A stretch of 43,271 bases of DNA from RGIG6374 sp045600965 (lineage in GTDB: Bacteria; Bacteroidota; Bacteroidia; Bacteroidales; UBA932), in the NCBI GenBank assembly GCA_045600965.1, contig JAZRYW010000013.1, positions 1 to 43,271 of the forward strand. The letters run 5' to 3'. The position numbers and the translations under genes were made by a program. This document shows positions 32,906 through 40,624 of the stretch, one piece after another (within the stretch, counting starts at the first letter, position 1; each line of letters opens with the position of its first letter). The notes under the pieces are model-generated. The model was given only the letters and a program-made list of their open reading frames with translations. It was not told the origin of the DNA and ran no database searches.

Positions 32906-34195
32906 CTATACCTTTTCAACCGGCCTTGTGAACCTGGGGAAATTGAAGATCACTGAAAGTATCAGACATATTCCCAACAGGAATGCATAATAGACGTGCG
33001 GAATCATCGTGATGGCGGCAAGGCCGGCAAAGGAGGCTGCAGTGAGCAGGTGGGTGCTGTACGGCAGCAGTTCCAGTGTCACGCAGGTCGAAGTGTCCAT
33101 AAGGCAGGCAGCCTTGCGCGGATCCACGCCGAATTTTTCCGAAAGTTCCCTGACAATCGAGGACACGCTCATAATGGCTATGGTGTTGTTGGAGGTGCAC
33201 ACTGTCAGAAGGGCGGACAGCAGACAGATGCAGATCTCCGCGCTCATACGGCCTCGGACGAACTTCGTGCAGGCGGACACTATGAAATCCAGGCCACCGT
33301 TCTCCCTGATCAGGGCCATAAGTCCGGCCGCCATTATGACTATTATTATTAGGCTGCCCATCGACTCGATTCCCGCCGTTATTGCCTGCATCCATCCGAA
33401 GAAATCGAACGCCCCCATTATCATACCCATAACTCCGCAGATGACAACGCCGCTTACAAGTGTAATCAGGACGTCCACTCCGGAAATGGCCATCACCAGA
33501 ACGGCGGCATAAGGGATGATGTTCCAGATGTTGTAGTCATTGCTTACGGTGACTTCGGCCACCCCCTGTCCCAGCCGGATGTATATCAAGGTTGTCAGAA
33601 CCGCTGCGGGGAGCACTATCTTGAGGTTCGTGGTGAACTTGTCCTTCGGCCTGCAGCCCTGAGTGCTGGTGGCGATTATGGTTGTATCCGATATGATGGA
33701 GAGGTTGTCCCCGAACATCGCTCCGCACACCACAATGGCCATCATCAGAGGCATCGGCGCGCCGATGGCACCAGCGACGCCCACAGCAATGGGAGCCACG
33801 GCCACAATGGAGCCCACTCCGGATCCGGTTGCCATCGAGATGGCGCAACCGGCAAGGAAGATGCTGGCGTAGATGAACCTCGCGGGTAGCACGGAGAGAA
33901 TGAGATTCACAGTATCGTCTATGCATCCCATTGAGGCGGAGCATTGGGCGAAGGCTCCCGCAATGCAGAATATCCATATCATAAACATCACCTTGGTCGT
34001 ACCCGCTCCCCTGCCGTATATTCTGACACGGTCAGGAAGGGAATATCCCCTGGTGATGATCACAGCATATATGGACGCAAAAAGGAATGCACTGATTATG
34101 GGCATTCTGGCAAAGTCTCCTGCCAGAATGGACGACAGCAGATAGAATATCAAAAAAAAGATCAAGGGCGTTATGCCCACATATTCCTTCTTCAT
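32906..34195 (-). CDS. nhaC: NhaC-family Na+/H+ antiporter
   Basis: 429 residues from the ATG at 34195 (MKKEYVGITPL); a GTG three codons upstream is possible but less likely. Around 11-12 membrane helices. The family signature is intact: GSGVGSIVAVAPIAVGVA, FGDNLSIISDTTIIATSTQGC and the late TSNNTIAIMSV/MDTSTCVTLELLPYS. It exchanges Na+ for H+ or a related pair (some relatives move malate or amino acids) across the inner membrane. It is the first gene of an operon read from a full consensus promoter (34228-34258), with a 32-base leader. Confidence 0.9.
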   Translation of the reverse strand: MKKEYVGITPLIFFLIFYLLSSILAGDFARMPIISAFLFASIYAVIITRGYSLPDRVRIYGRGAGTTKVMFMIWIFCIAGAFAQCSASMGCIDDTVNLILSVLPARFIYASIFLAGCAISMATGSGVGSIVAVAPIAVGVAGAIGAPMPLMMAIVVCGAMFGDNLSIISDTTIIATSTQGCRPKDKFTTNLKIVLPAAVLTTLIYIRLGQGVAEVTVSNDYNIWNIIPYAAVLVMAISGVDVLITLVSGVVICGVMGMIMGAFDFFGWMQAITAGIESMGSLIIIVIMAAGLMALIRENGGLDFIVSACTKFVRGRMSAEICICLLSALLTVCTSNNTIAIMSVSSIVRELSEKFGVDPRKAACLMDTSTCVTLELLPYSTHLLTAASFAGLAAITMIPHVYYAFLLGICLILSVIFNFPRFTRPVEKV

Positions 34196-34227
34196 TTTTC
34201 CCACATTCCTAAGTCATTCCTAAACGG

Positions 34228-34258
34228 CAAAGTTATGAAAATTAAGCCATAATTTCAA
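34228..34258 (-). promoter_or_regulatory. Consensus Bacteroidota promoter of the nhaC operon
   Basis: On the minus strand, TTG (34256-34258), a 20-base spacer, then TAACTTTG (34228-34235), an exact TAnnTTTG. It starts 2 bases past the stop codon of the permease-riboflavin kinase gene. Transcription should begin near 34222. Confidence 0.8.
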
Positions 34259-34260
34259 TA

Positions 34261-35910
34261 TCAGTCCTCCCGCTTGCCGTATGCAGCCTCGATATCCTTG
34301 TCAATCTGTATCTTAAGTTCATCGAGATCAGCAAATTTCATCGTCTTGCGCAGATACTGCTCGAACTCCACCGTAATCATCCTGCCGTAGAGTTCACCCC
34401 TGAATCCGAGTATGAGAGTCTCTACCGTCATTCTTGATGAATCATCGTCCGAAGGACGGAGTCCAACATTTGTCAATGAACGGAACTTCCTGCCGTCAAT
34501 CCACGCCGATGTCTTCCAAACACCGCATTCCGGCAGATTTTCACCCTTGAGAGGCTCGATGTTGGCAGTGGGCATTCCGTGTTTCCTGCCGTGGCCCTTG
34601 CCGTGAACGACAGTCCCTGTAATCCTTGCGTGGCTGCGCCTTGAGCACAGGAGTCCGACTGCCGTACCGGCAAGATAGACAAGCGCAGTGAAAATCCACA
34701 GCTGAGCGCTGCCTTGAATTATTTCCGGCACATAGCATAGCGGAAGCAGCACAAGAAGCACTGCCGCCAGGAATCTGCCACGGCCCCCTGCCTTGAGCAG
34801 TGATACACAGGTGATGACCATAGCAATGACATTGAGCAGGGAACCCATATTTATCATCCCGTAGGTCCATTGCGGATGGAAGCACAGGAACGCCACCACG
34901 GCCGTCATAAGCGCTGCTGCGCCCCAGGCCACGCCGCGGCTGTCCTGTTTTCCAAGCACGGAAGGAAGCAGCCCGTCATACGACAGAGCCTGAATGGCAC
35001 GCGCATTTACGCGCAACAGAGCTGTCATTGTGGTGAAAAGGGCGACAGCCACACAAATGGAAATCAGTTTGGGAAGGAATGCGGGACATTCGTCCCATCC
35101 GGACAGCGAGGCCATTAGCGGAGCATATCTCATTTCCGCACCCGTATCGAGCAGGCCGGACGGAAGAGTGCCGACAACTGAAGCCACCAGCGCTGAGTAG
35201 AGAAGCGCGACAATGGAGAGGCCTATTATCAGTGAAAGCCGGATATTGCGCTCGGGTTTAAGCACTTCCGAGGCCATAAAAGCTATTGCCACACAACCGT
35301 TGTATGCCACGATGGCCATAGGGACAACCCGCAGGAAGGATGCAGCCCCCCCCTTGCCGCCACTGAAAAAATGGCTGAACGCCGACGTATCGAAACGGCC
35401 TCCGAAGAAGGATATGCCGCAGTATAGCAGAATCATCGCCACAAGGACGACTACCAGCAGGTTCTGAACGGACTGGGAAAGCCTCCCTCCCGAGAGTATC
35501 AGGGCCACTGAAAGAGCCAGGGCGCAGAGTGCGGTCCATACGCCTTCTCCCACTGCAGGAAAACCCATATGGAGATAAAGGCCCATATATATGGCGGAGA
35601 AAGCAATGGCGATGATGTTGGACACTATGTATCCCCATCCGCTCAGGAAGCCCAGGGCCCTGCCCTTCCGTCCCCCTATGGACATCCTCGGGAAAACGAA
35701 GATGCCGCCGCTCTGAGGGTACATCAGGGCCAGACGCGACACCACAAGACCGTACATAAGCGCGATGACAGCGGCTATGATCCAGCTCAGGACCGCCGCA
35801 GGCCCTGCAAGATGTATGGTCAGCCCGGATATCGAGAACACGGCGCTGCCTATGCAGGCCCCTGCAATCAGGGCCACGCAGGATGGCAGTTTCATACGTA
35901 CGGCCGGCAT
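34261..35910 (-). CDS. APC-type permease fused to a riboflavin kinase domain
   Basis: 549 residues from the ATG at 35910, which follows the porin stop by one base; an upstream ATG at 35967 would overlap the porin gene by 56 bases. Residues about 7-425 are an amino acid-polyamine-organocation permease with about 12 helices (first helix motif IAGACIGSAVFSISG). Residues about 428-545 match the riboflavin kinase domain usually found at the C-terminus of RibF: GKGHGRKHGMPTAN (437-450, the Mg-ATP PTAN motif), GVWKTSAWIDG, NVGLRPS (481-487), catalytic-type Glu497 in TVETLIL, then RGELYGR and an LRKTMKF helix. Key residues are kept, so it should phosphorylate riboflavin, or a like compound, to FMN. 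A permease-kinase chimera suggests uptake coupled to trapping. The fusion is seen directly; its transport substrate is inferred. Confidence 0.85.
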   Translation of the reverse strand: MPAVRMKLPSCVALIAGACIGSAVFSISGLTIHLAGPAAVLSWIIAAVIALMYGLVVSRLALMYPQSGGIFVFPRMSIGGRKGRALGFLSGWGYIVSNIIAIAFSAIYMGLYLHMGFPAVGEGVWTALCALALSVALILSGGRLSQSVQNLLVVVLVAMILLYCGISFFGGRFDTSAFSHFFSGGKGGAASFLRVVPMAIVAYNGCVAIAFMASEVLKPERNIRLSLIIGLSIVALLYSALVASVVGTLPSGLLDTGAEMRYAPLMASLSGWDECPAFLPKLISICVAVALFTTMTALLRVNARAIQALSYDGLLPSVLGKQDSRGVAWGAAALMTAVVAFLCFHPQWTYGMINMGSLLNVIAMVITCVSLLKAGGRGRFLAAVLLVLLPLCYVPEIIQGSAQLWIFTALVYLAGTAVGLLCSRRSHARITGTVVHGKGHGRKHGMPTANIEPLKGENLPECGVWKTSAWIDGRKFRSLTNVGLRPSDDDSSRMTVETLILGFRGELYGRMITVEFEQYLRKTMKFADLDELKIQIDKDIEAAYGKRED

Positions 35911-35911
35911 A

Positions 35912-37171
35912 TCAGAACTGGTATGCAAACAGGATCGAAAGCCGGCTGGCCCAGCCTGAATTGCCATCCGGATACGTGCTGCGCATACCTGTCAGACATT
36001 CTACACCTGCCAGCACGAAATCAGTCGGATACCAGAAACAGTTGACCGATGCGAAAAACACGTTGCGAGTGTCGGAAACGCCCGTTACGTTCTTTCTCTG
36101 CCAGATTTGGCCGTATCCTGTGATGAGGGAGAAACTGAGATTCTCCCTGAGATTGTACTGTCCCGAAAGCGAAGCGCTCATCATAGGGAGGCTCTTGAGA
36201 ACGGGATAGCCCTTTATGGTGAAATCTGCCAGTCCGACATCCACGGGAAGGCCCTTGAAGAAATTGATGTATCTGGATGCGCCCAGGCCCTGCATTGCCG
36301 ACCATGCTATCTTTATGTCCCCGGTAACCTTGAAATTGCCGCTCAGGGACAGCGCATAACCGGGTGAAGTGCATTCCTCCCCCTGTGAGGTCGTGGTGGT
36401 ATATTCATCCGTGGCCCAGTATCCCAGGGCACGATATACACCGCCCAACTGGATATGGCCGCGGCTCCATCTCAACTTGGCGTGGAAACTGAAGTCAGGC
36501 ACGGGCTGATACTCGTCAAGGACGAAGGGTATATTATAGGAGCCGGCCTTGAACACCGGATTCTCAATGGCCGCAGCAAGCTCGAGACCTTTCCCGGCGC
36601 GGTAGGTATAGCCGATAAGGGGCTGTGTGACACTGCACTGGGTATTTATGCACATACGCGTCATCACGCCGTATTCGAGATCGTTCACAAACGATGGAAT
36701 CATACCTATCGAAAGGCCTCCCACGGAGACATACGCTTTTTTGATGGATATGGAATTGTCACTGTTACCTCCTATGGAAAGAAATGCTATCACCTTGCGT
36801 CCCAGAACAGTGGCTCTGGCCTTGGCATACAGTTCACTGTCGGAGACATCACCTGCGAAGCCCAGGCTTCTTTCGGTCGGCACGGAAATCATTCCAGGCT
36901 TGAAGTTGTAGTCCGGCAGGCCGCCGACATTCACAAGGAATCCGGCCTGTACTGTGCCGCCGATTCCGAGATCGAGGTTGTGCTCAGCATCGTGGAACAT
37001 GAAACGGGGATCGCTCAAATCACGGTTGGCCTTCTGGAAGAAACCCGGCTCGTCCGCATATCCGCGTGAATTAGTGTGTGTTACCAACGTCGTGTCGACA
37101 GACTTGGCCGATGCTGAAAAATGCAGGGCCGGAAGGACAAGAACTGCAATCAGAAGTGCTTTCTTTTTCAT
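35912..37171 (-). CDS. Outer-membrane porin-like beta-barrel protein (DcaP-like)
   Basis: 419 residues from the ATG at 37171, which starts a clean signal peptide (MKKKALLIAVLVLPALHFSASA); the frame is open further up but lacks signal features there. The mature protein has alternating strands, starting LDLGIGGTVQAGFLVNVGG after a short N-terminal region (FFQKANRDLSDPRFMFHD), and ends in an aromatic-rich last strand with terminal Phe (FAYQF), as outer-membrane barrels do. It resembles DcaP-like porins. It is followed one base later by the permease-riboflavin kinase gene, so the two probably serve one uptake route across the two membranes. Promoter at 37177-37206. Confidence 0.8.
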   Translation of the reverse strand: MKKKALLIAVLVLPALHFSASAKSVDTTLVTHTNSRGYADEPGFFQKANRDLSDPRFMFHDAEHNLDLGIGGTVQAGFLVNVGGLPDYNFKPGMISVPTERSLGFAGDVSDSELYAKARATVLGRKVIAFLSIGGNSDNSISIKKAYVSVGGLSIGMIPSFVNDLEYGVMTRMCINTQCSVTQPLIGYTYRAGKGLELAAAIENPVFKAGSYNIPFVLDEYQPVPDFSFHAKLRWSRGHIQLGGVYRALGYWATDEYTTTTSQGEECTSPGYALSLSGNFKVTGDIKIAWSAMQGLGASRYINFFKGLPVDVGLADFTIKGYPVLKSLPMMSASLSGQYNLRENLSFSLITGYGQIWQRKNVTGVSDTRNVFFASVNCFWYPTDFVLAGVECLTGMRSTYPDGNSGWASRLSILFAYQF

Positions 37172-37176
37172 AGGCG

Positions 37177-37206
37177 CAAAGTTACCCATAAAATACGCCA
37201 TTGCAA
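37177..37206 (-). promoter_or_regulatory. Consensus promoter of the porin/permease-kinase operon
   Basis: On the minus strand, TTG (37204-37206), a 19-base spacer, TAACTTTG (37177-37184). Only five bases (37172-37176) lie between the -7 box and the ATG, so the transcript should be leaderless or nearly so. Confidence 0.8.
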
Positions 37207-37227
37207 AATATTGTGTCCGAAAGTTCT

Positions 37228-37235
37228 TATCTTTG
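37228..37235 (+). promoter_or_regulatory. -7 box of the 6-phosphofructokinase gene
   Basis: TATCTTTG matches TAnnTTTG exactly, 21 bases before the ATG at 37257. No TTG lies at 19-21 bases upstream (nearest gaps are 14 and 24). AGGA just before the start codon may act as a ribosome-binding site. Confidence 0.55.
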
Positions 37236-37256
37236 CAAGGACTGAAAGACAGGAAT

Positions 37257-38231
37257 ATGAAAGAAATCAAAGCCATAGGAATACTCACCTCCGGAGGAGA
37301 CGCCCCCGGTATGAACGCCGCAATAAGAGCCGTGACAAGAGCAGCCATCCACGAAGGCTGGAAGATCTATGCCATCTACCGCGGATGGGAGGGCCTGCTC
37401 AACGACGAGGTCAGGGAATTCACTACAGAAAGCGTCAGCAACACCATTCAGCGCGGAGGCACGATACTCAAGACCGCGCGCAGCGAGGAGTTCAGGACAT
37501 ACGAAGGACGGCGCAAGGCCTACGGGACCCTTCAGAAATACGGCATAGACGCTCTTGTGGTCATAGGCGGCAACGGTTCGCTGGCCGGCGCACAGGAGCT
37601 TGCCAACGATTTCGACGTCACGGTAATAGGGATACCGGGCACCATCGACAACGACCTTTACGGCACGGACAGCACGATAGGCTACGACACCGCTCTGAAC
37701 ACCATCGTGGAATGTGTCGACAAGATAAGGGACACCGCCACCAGCCACGACCGCATATTCTTTGTGGAGGTAATGGGAAGGGATGCCGGTTTCCTTGCGC
37801 AGAACAGCGCGATAGCGGCAGGTGCCGAAGCGGCCATCATCCCCGAGGACGACACCGACATCGACCATCTCGCCCAGTTCATAGGCCGCGGCATAAGGAA
37901 GAGCAAGAACAGCAGCATCGTGCTGGTGTCGGAGAAGGACGGCGGCGCAATGCACTACGCCGAACGTATGCGCAGGGAATATCCCGAATACAACGTCAAG
38001 GTATCGATTCTCGGGCATCTGCAGCGCGGCGGAACACCCACCGCCTATGACCGCATCCTTGCAAGCCGTCTCGGCGTGGCATCCATCCAGGCCCTCAAGG
38101 AAGGGCAGCGCAACGTGATGGTGGGCATAGAGAACGACAGGATAGTGTATGTCCCCGTATCGAGGGCCATCAAGAAGGACAAGCCCATAGACAGGGAACT
38201 CATCGACGTTCTTGGCATCCTGTCAATCTGA
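37257..38231 (+). CDS. pfkA: 6-phosphofructokinase (ATP-type, PfkA family)
   Basis: 324 residues, the usual size. Start ATG at 37257 (MKEIKAIGILTSGGDAPGMNAAIR). It phosphorylates fructose-6-P to fructose-1,6-bisP in glycolysis. Catalytic Asp131 stands in GTIDND (PGTIDND, with Gly128 where PPi-dependent enzymes have Lys), and VMGRDAGFLA and ILGHLQRGGTPTAYDR are intact, favouring ATP as donor. One oddity: the nucleotide/metal-binding motif GGDGS reads GGNGS, with Asn106 in place of the usual Asp that helps bind Mg-ATP. The 3' end overlaps the convergent CYTH gene by 9 bases. Confidence 0.93.
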   Translation: MKEIKAIGILTSGGDAPGMNAAIRAVTRAAIHEGWKIYAIYRGWEGLLNDEVREFTTESVSNTIQRGGTILKTARSEEFRTYEGRRKAYGTLQKYGIDALVVIGGNGSLAGAQELANDFDVTVIGIPGTIDNDLYGTDSTIGYDTALNTIVECVDKIRDTATSHDRIFFVEVMGRDAGFLAQNSAIAAGAEAAIIPEDDTDIDHLAQFIGRGIRKSKNSSIVLVSEKDGGAMHYAERMRREYPEYNVKVSILGHLQRGGTPTAYDRILASRLGVASIQALKEGQRNVMVGIENDRIVYVPVSRAIKKDKPIDRELIDVLGILSI

Positions 38232-38717
38232 CGGGACGTCCTGTTTCCACATTTTCCAGGGATGCTCAGCGATGTATGAATTGCAGTAGCGCCTGTCGCC
38301 CGTGACCTCGGGACCCGCCCACGGCGGGACGACAACACTGTCATCCTCGCTGCGGAGTTCCACTTCAGCCACGACCAGCCCCTCGCTGTCACCGTGAAAC
38401 TCATCCACCTCCCAGATATGGACTCCGTCCGCATCGGGGATCAGGTATCTTGTCTTGTCAACCATCCCCGGCTCGGCGAGTTTCAACAGGTCCTCGGCTT
38501 CCGGAAGGCTCAGTTCCTTCTCCCATTCCATCCTTCCGAGGCAGCCCTTCAGAGATCGGCTCTTTATTGTCAGATATGCCCTTTCACCACGTATCCTGAC
38601 CCTCACGGTCTTCTCGCCACGAGAATTGATATAGGCCTGCCTTATATGGGCGGAAGATTCCGCAATGCTCCTGTAATCTCCCGTAACCAGAAATTTCCTT
38701 TCTATTTCGATGTTCAT
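38223..38717 (-). CDS. CYTH-domain protein (inorganic triphosphatase/thiamine-triphosphatase-like)
   Basis: 164 residues covering one CYTH domain. The signature EIERKFLV (ExExK) opens the protein; basic strands (VRVRIRGERAYLTIKSR) and the acidic WEKELSLPEAEDLL and VAEVELRSEDD segments supply the tunnel of charged residues that binds triphosphate and metal. Single-domain bacterial CYTH proteins mostly hydrolyse tripolyphosphate; some are adenylate cyclases of class IV. Convergent with pfkA (9-base overlap) and divergent from queH. Confidence 0.9.
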   Translation of the reverse strand: MNIEIERKFLVTGDYRSIAESSAHIRQAYINSRGEKTVRVRIRGERAYLTIKSRSLKGCLGRMEWEKELSLPEAEDLLKLAEPGMVDKTRYLIPDADGVHIWEVDEFHGDSEGLVVAEVELRSEDDSVVVPPWAGPEVTGDRRYCNSYIAEHPWKMWKQDVPSD

Positions 38718-38735
38718 AATTCAGAGGATATGGAG

Positions 38736-38743
38736 CAAAATTA
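38736..38743 (-). promoter_or_regulatory. -7 box of the CYTH gene
   Basis: TAATTTTG on the minus strand, an exact TAnnTTTG, 18 bases before the ATG at 38717. It is the exact inverted copy of the queH box at 38756-38763, 12 bases away. No -33 TTG is evident. Confidence 0.5.
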
Positions 38744-38755
38744 CGCAATAATCCA

Positions 38756-38763
38756 TAATTTTG
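38756..38763 (+). promoter_or_regulatory. -7 box of queH
   Basis: TAATTTTG, exact TAnnTTTG, six bases before the ATG at 38770. The mRNA would be leaderless or nearly so. The box makes the TTG at 38761 (inside it) unusable as a start and so supports the ATG. Confidence 0.5.
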
Positions 38764-38769
38764 CAGCCG

Positions 38770-39372
38770 ATGGAAAACAAAAAGCTTATAGTCCGGGCAC
38801 CGGAGGGGGCTACAGAGGTCCTTCTCCACACCTGCTGCGCCCCGTGCAGTTCGGCCATCATCGAATGCCTTCTCAACAGCGGCATACGGCCTACGGTGTT
38901 CTACTGCAACCCCAACATCCATCCAGTGGAGGAATACCTCAAGCGCCGCGATGAATGCACCAGATATGCCGACGGGCTGTCCCTTGAAGTGGTTGAGGAC
39001 GATTATGACCACGCCTGTTGGCTTGAATCGGTCAAGGGCCTCGAAACGGAGCCGGAACGGGGAGGCAGATGCCTTCAATGTTTCAGGATGAGGCTCTGCC
39101 GCACTGCATCGTATGCCGCCCGGCACGGCTTCAAGGTAATCACCACCACCCTCGCCTCCTCACGATGGAAGGACATTGAGCAGATCGATGCGGCCGGCCG
39201 CTGGGCCGTTGAAAAGGTCAATGCCGTTCTCGGGCGCGAGGCCGTCATCTGGTGGGACCGCAACTGGCGCAAGGACGGCCTGCAGGTCAGACGTTCGGAG
39301 ATAATAAAGGAGATGAATTTCTACAACCAGACCTGGTGCGGCTGCGAATTCAGCAGACGCGAAAGGCAATGA
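38770..39372 (+). CDS. queH: Epoxyqueuosine reductase QueH
   Basis: 200 residues from the ATG at 38770. QueH performs the last step of queuosine synthesis in tRNA, reducing epoxyqueuosine; it is the non-homologous replacement of QueG. Family features: adjacent cysteines in HTCCAPC (Cys22, Cys23, Cys26), YCNPNIHP, GGRCLQCFRMRL (the second cysteine pair) and TTTLASSRWKDIEQI. These cysteines carry the 4Fe-4S cluster. Overlaps the convergent FeoB-like gene by 23 bases. Confidence 0.92.
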   Translation: MENKKLIVRAPEGATEVLLHTCCAPCSSAIIECLLNSGIRPTVFYCNPNIHPVEEYLKRRDECTRYADGLSLEVVEDDYDHACWLESVKGLETEPERGGRCLQCFRMRLCRTASYAARHGFKVITTTLASSRWKDIEQIDAAGRWAVEKVNAVLGREAVIWWDRNWRKDGLQVRRSEIIKEMNFYNQTWCGCEFSRRERQ

Positions 39373-40624
39373 ACGCCAGCAGCCAGGCGAGGGCCAGGGA
39401 GTGTACGACAGTGAACAGCGCCCACTTCCATCCTATTTCCTTCCGAAGGGCGCTGATGGTAGCCACACAGGGAAAATACAGCAGCACGAAAAGCATGAAT
39501 GCGACGGCGGAGCCGCGTGTGAACATATCCGAACCTCTTACCGCCTCCACCAGCGAATCGCTGTCGTCAGTGTGGTAAAGGATGCCCATCGTGCTCACAA
39601 TGGCCTCCTTGGCAGGAAGGCCGGTAAGAATGCACACGTTCATCCTCCAGTCGAAGCCTATAGGCTCAGTGACAGGCTCCATCGCCCTTCCTATGCCGGC
39701 CAGGCAGGAATCCTCCATCGCCGCCGGCTTTCCGTCCTGCATCGGGAAATGTCCGAGCAGCCAGATTATCACAGATGCCGCGAGTATGACTGTCGTTATT
39801 TTCTGGAGATAGTCCTTTGTCCTTGTCCACACGTGAGCCCCCATTTCGGAGAAAGGAGGGAAGCAGAGAGGCGGAAGGACGAATATGTCATCGTCCTTGC
39901 CCTTGCGGAAATAACCCGTGTGTTTCATCAGGAATGCGAATATGATGCTCAACACGATGCCTGTGGCGTAAAGGAGTATCATCACGGCCACCTTGTGCTG
40001 CGGGAAGAAGGCCGAAACCATCAGCAGATAGACCGGAAGCCTTGCAGAGCAGGACATAAACGGTATCATAAGCATAGTCAGCGTCCGGTCTTTGGTATTT
40101 TGGATATCCTTAGCCGCCATAATGGCCGGCACGTTGCAGCCGAACCCGACCAGCATAGGGATGAACGAATTGCCGTGCAGGCCGATTGCGTGCATAAACT
40201 TGTCCATAAGGAAAGCCGCGCGGGCCATATATCCGCTGTCCTCCAGGAGAGACAGGAAGAAGAACAATATCAGTATGTTGGGCAGGAATGACACCACAGC
40301 GCCGCAGCCCTGGACTATGCCGTCGGCCAGCAGGCCTGTCAGCCACCCTCCGGGAAGGACACTCTTGATCCACAGGCACAGCATATCCACGCCGTCCTCT
40401 ATCCATCTCTGGGGATATGCGCCTACTGTGAAGGTCAGTTCGAAGATGATAACAAGGACGGCGAGCAGAATCGGAAGACCAAGCCACCGGTTTGTCAGGA
40501 CACGGTCGATGCTGTGGGCGAAACGGCTTTCGGCCGGTCCGTCGTTGCAGAACTCGCTTCCCCTTTTATAACGGCAGTTCTCGCACTGTCCGTTACAGAT
40601 ATATCTTGTATCCCTTTTATCCAT
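39350..40624 (-). CDS. FeoB-like ferrous iron transporter membrane domain, lacking the GTPase domain
   Basis: 424 residues; full FeoB is about 700-830. The membrane part is recognisable throughout: SIDRVLTNRWLGLPIL, the first gate motif GFGCNVPAIMAA, MSCSARLPVYL, TRTKDYLQKITTVILAAS, TGLPAKEAIVSTMGILY and the closing CVATISALRKEIGWKWAL. The usual N-terminal G domain and most of its GDI linker are missing. In their place stand about 37 residues with Cys10, Cys14, Cys17 and Cys26 (CNGQCENC, then SEFC). No G domain can be hidden upstream, because the start overlaps the FolC stop by 8 bases. It should move Fe2+ or another divalent metal, perhaps with a separate GTPase or none. Confidence 0.85.
   Translation of the reverse strand: MDKRDTRYICNGQCENCRYKRGSEFCNDGPAESRFAHSIDRVLTNRWLGLPILLAVLVIIFELTFTVGAYPQRWIEDGVDMLCLWIKSVLPGGWLTGLLADGIVQGCGAVVSFLPNILILFFFLSLLEDSGYMARAAFLMDKFMHAIGLHGNSFIPMLVGFGCNVPAIMAAKDIQNTKDRTLTMLMIPFMSCSARLPVYLLMVSAFFPQHKVAVMILLYATGIVLSIIFAFLMKHTGYFRKGKDDDIFVLPPLCFPPFSEMGAHVWTRTKDYLQKITTVILAASVIIWLLGHFPMQDGKPAAMEDSCLAGIGRAMEPVTEPIGFDWRMNVCILTGLPAKEAIVSTMGILYHTDDSDSLVEAVRGSDMFTRGSAVAFMLFVLLYFPCVATISALRKEIGWKWALFTVVHSLALAWLLAFIAFRVC

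Noticed and set aside
37261..37380. Frame extending pfkA upstream (425 codons) through the divergent promoter region
   Set aside because: The family start MKEIKAIGILTSGGDAPG at 37257 follows a promoter box and ribosome-binding site; the extension crosses the porin gene antisense.
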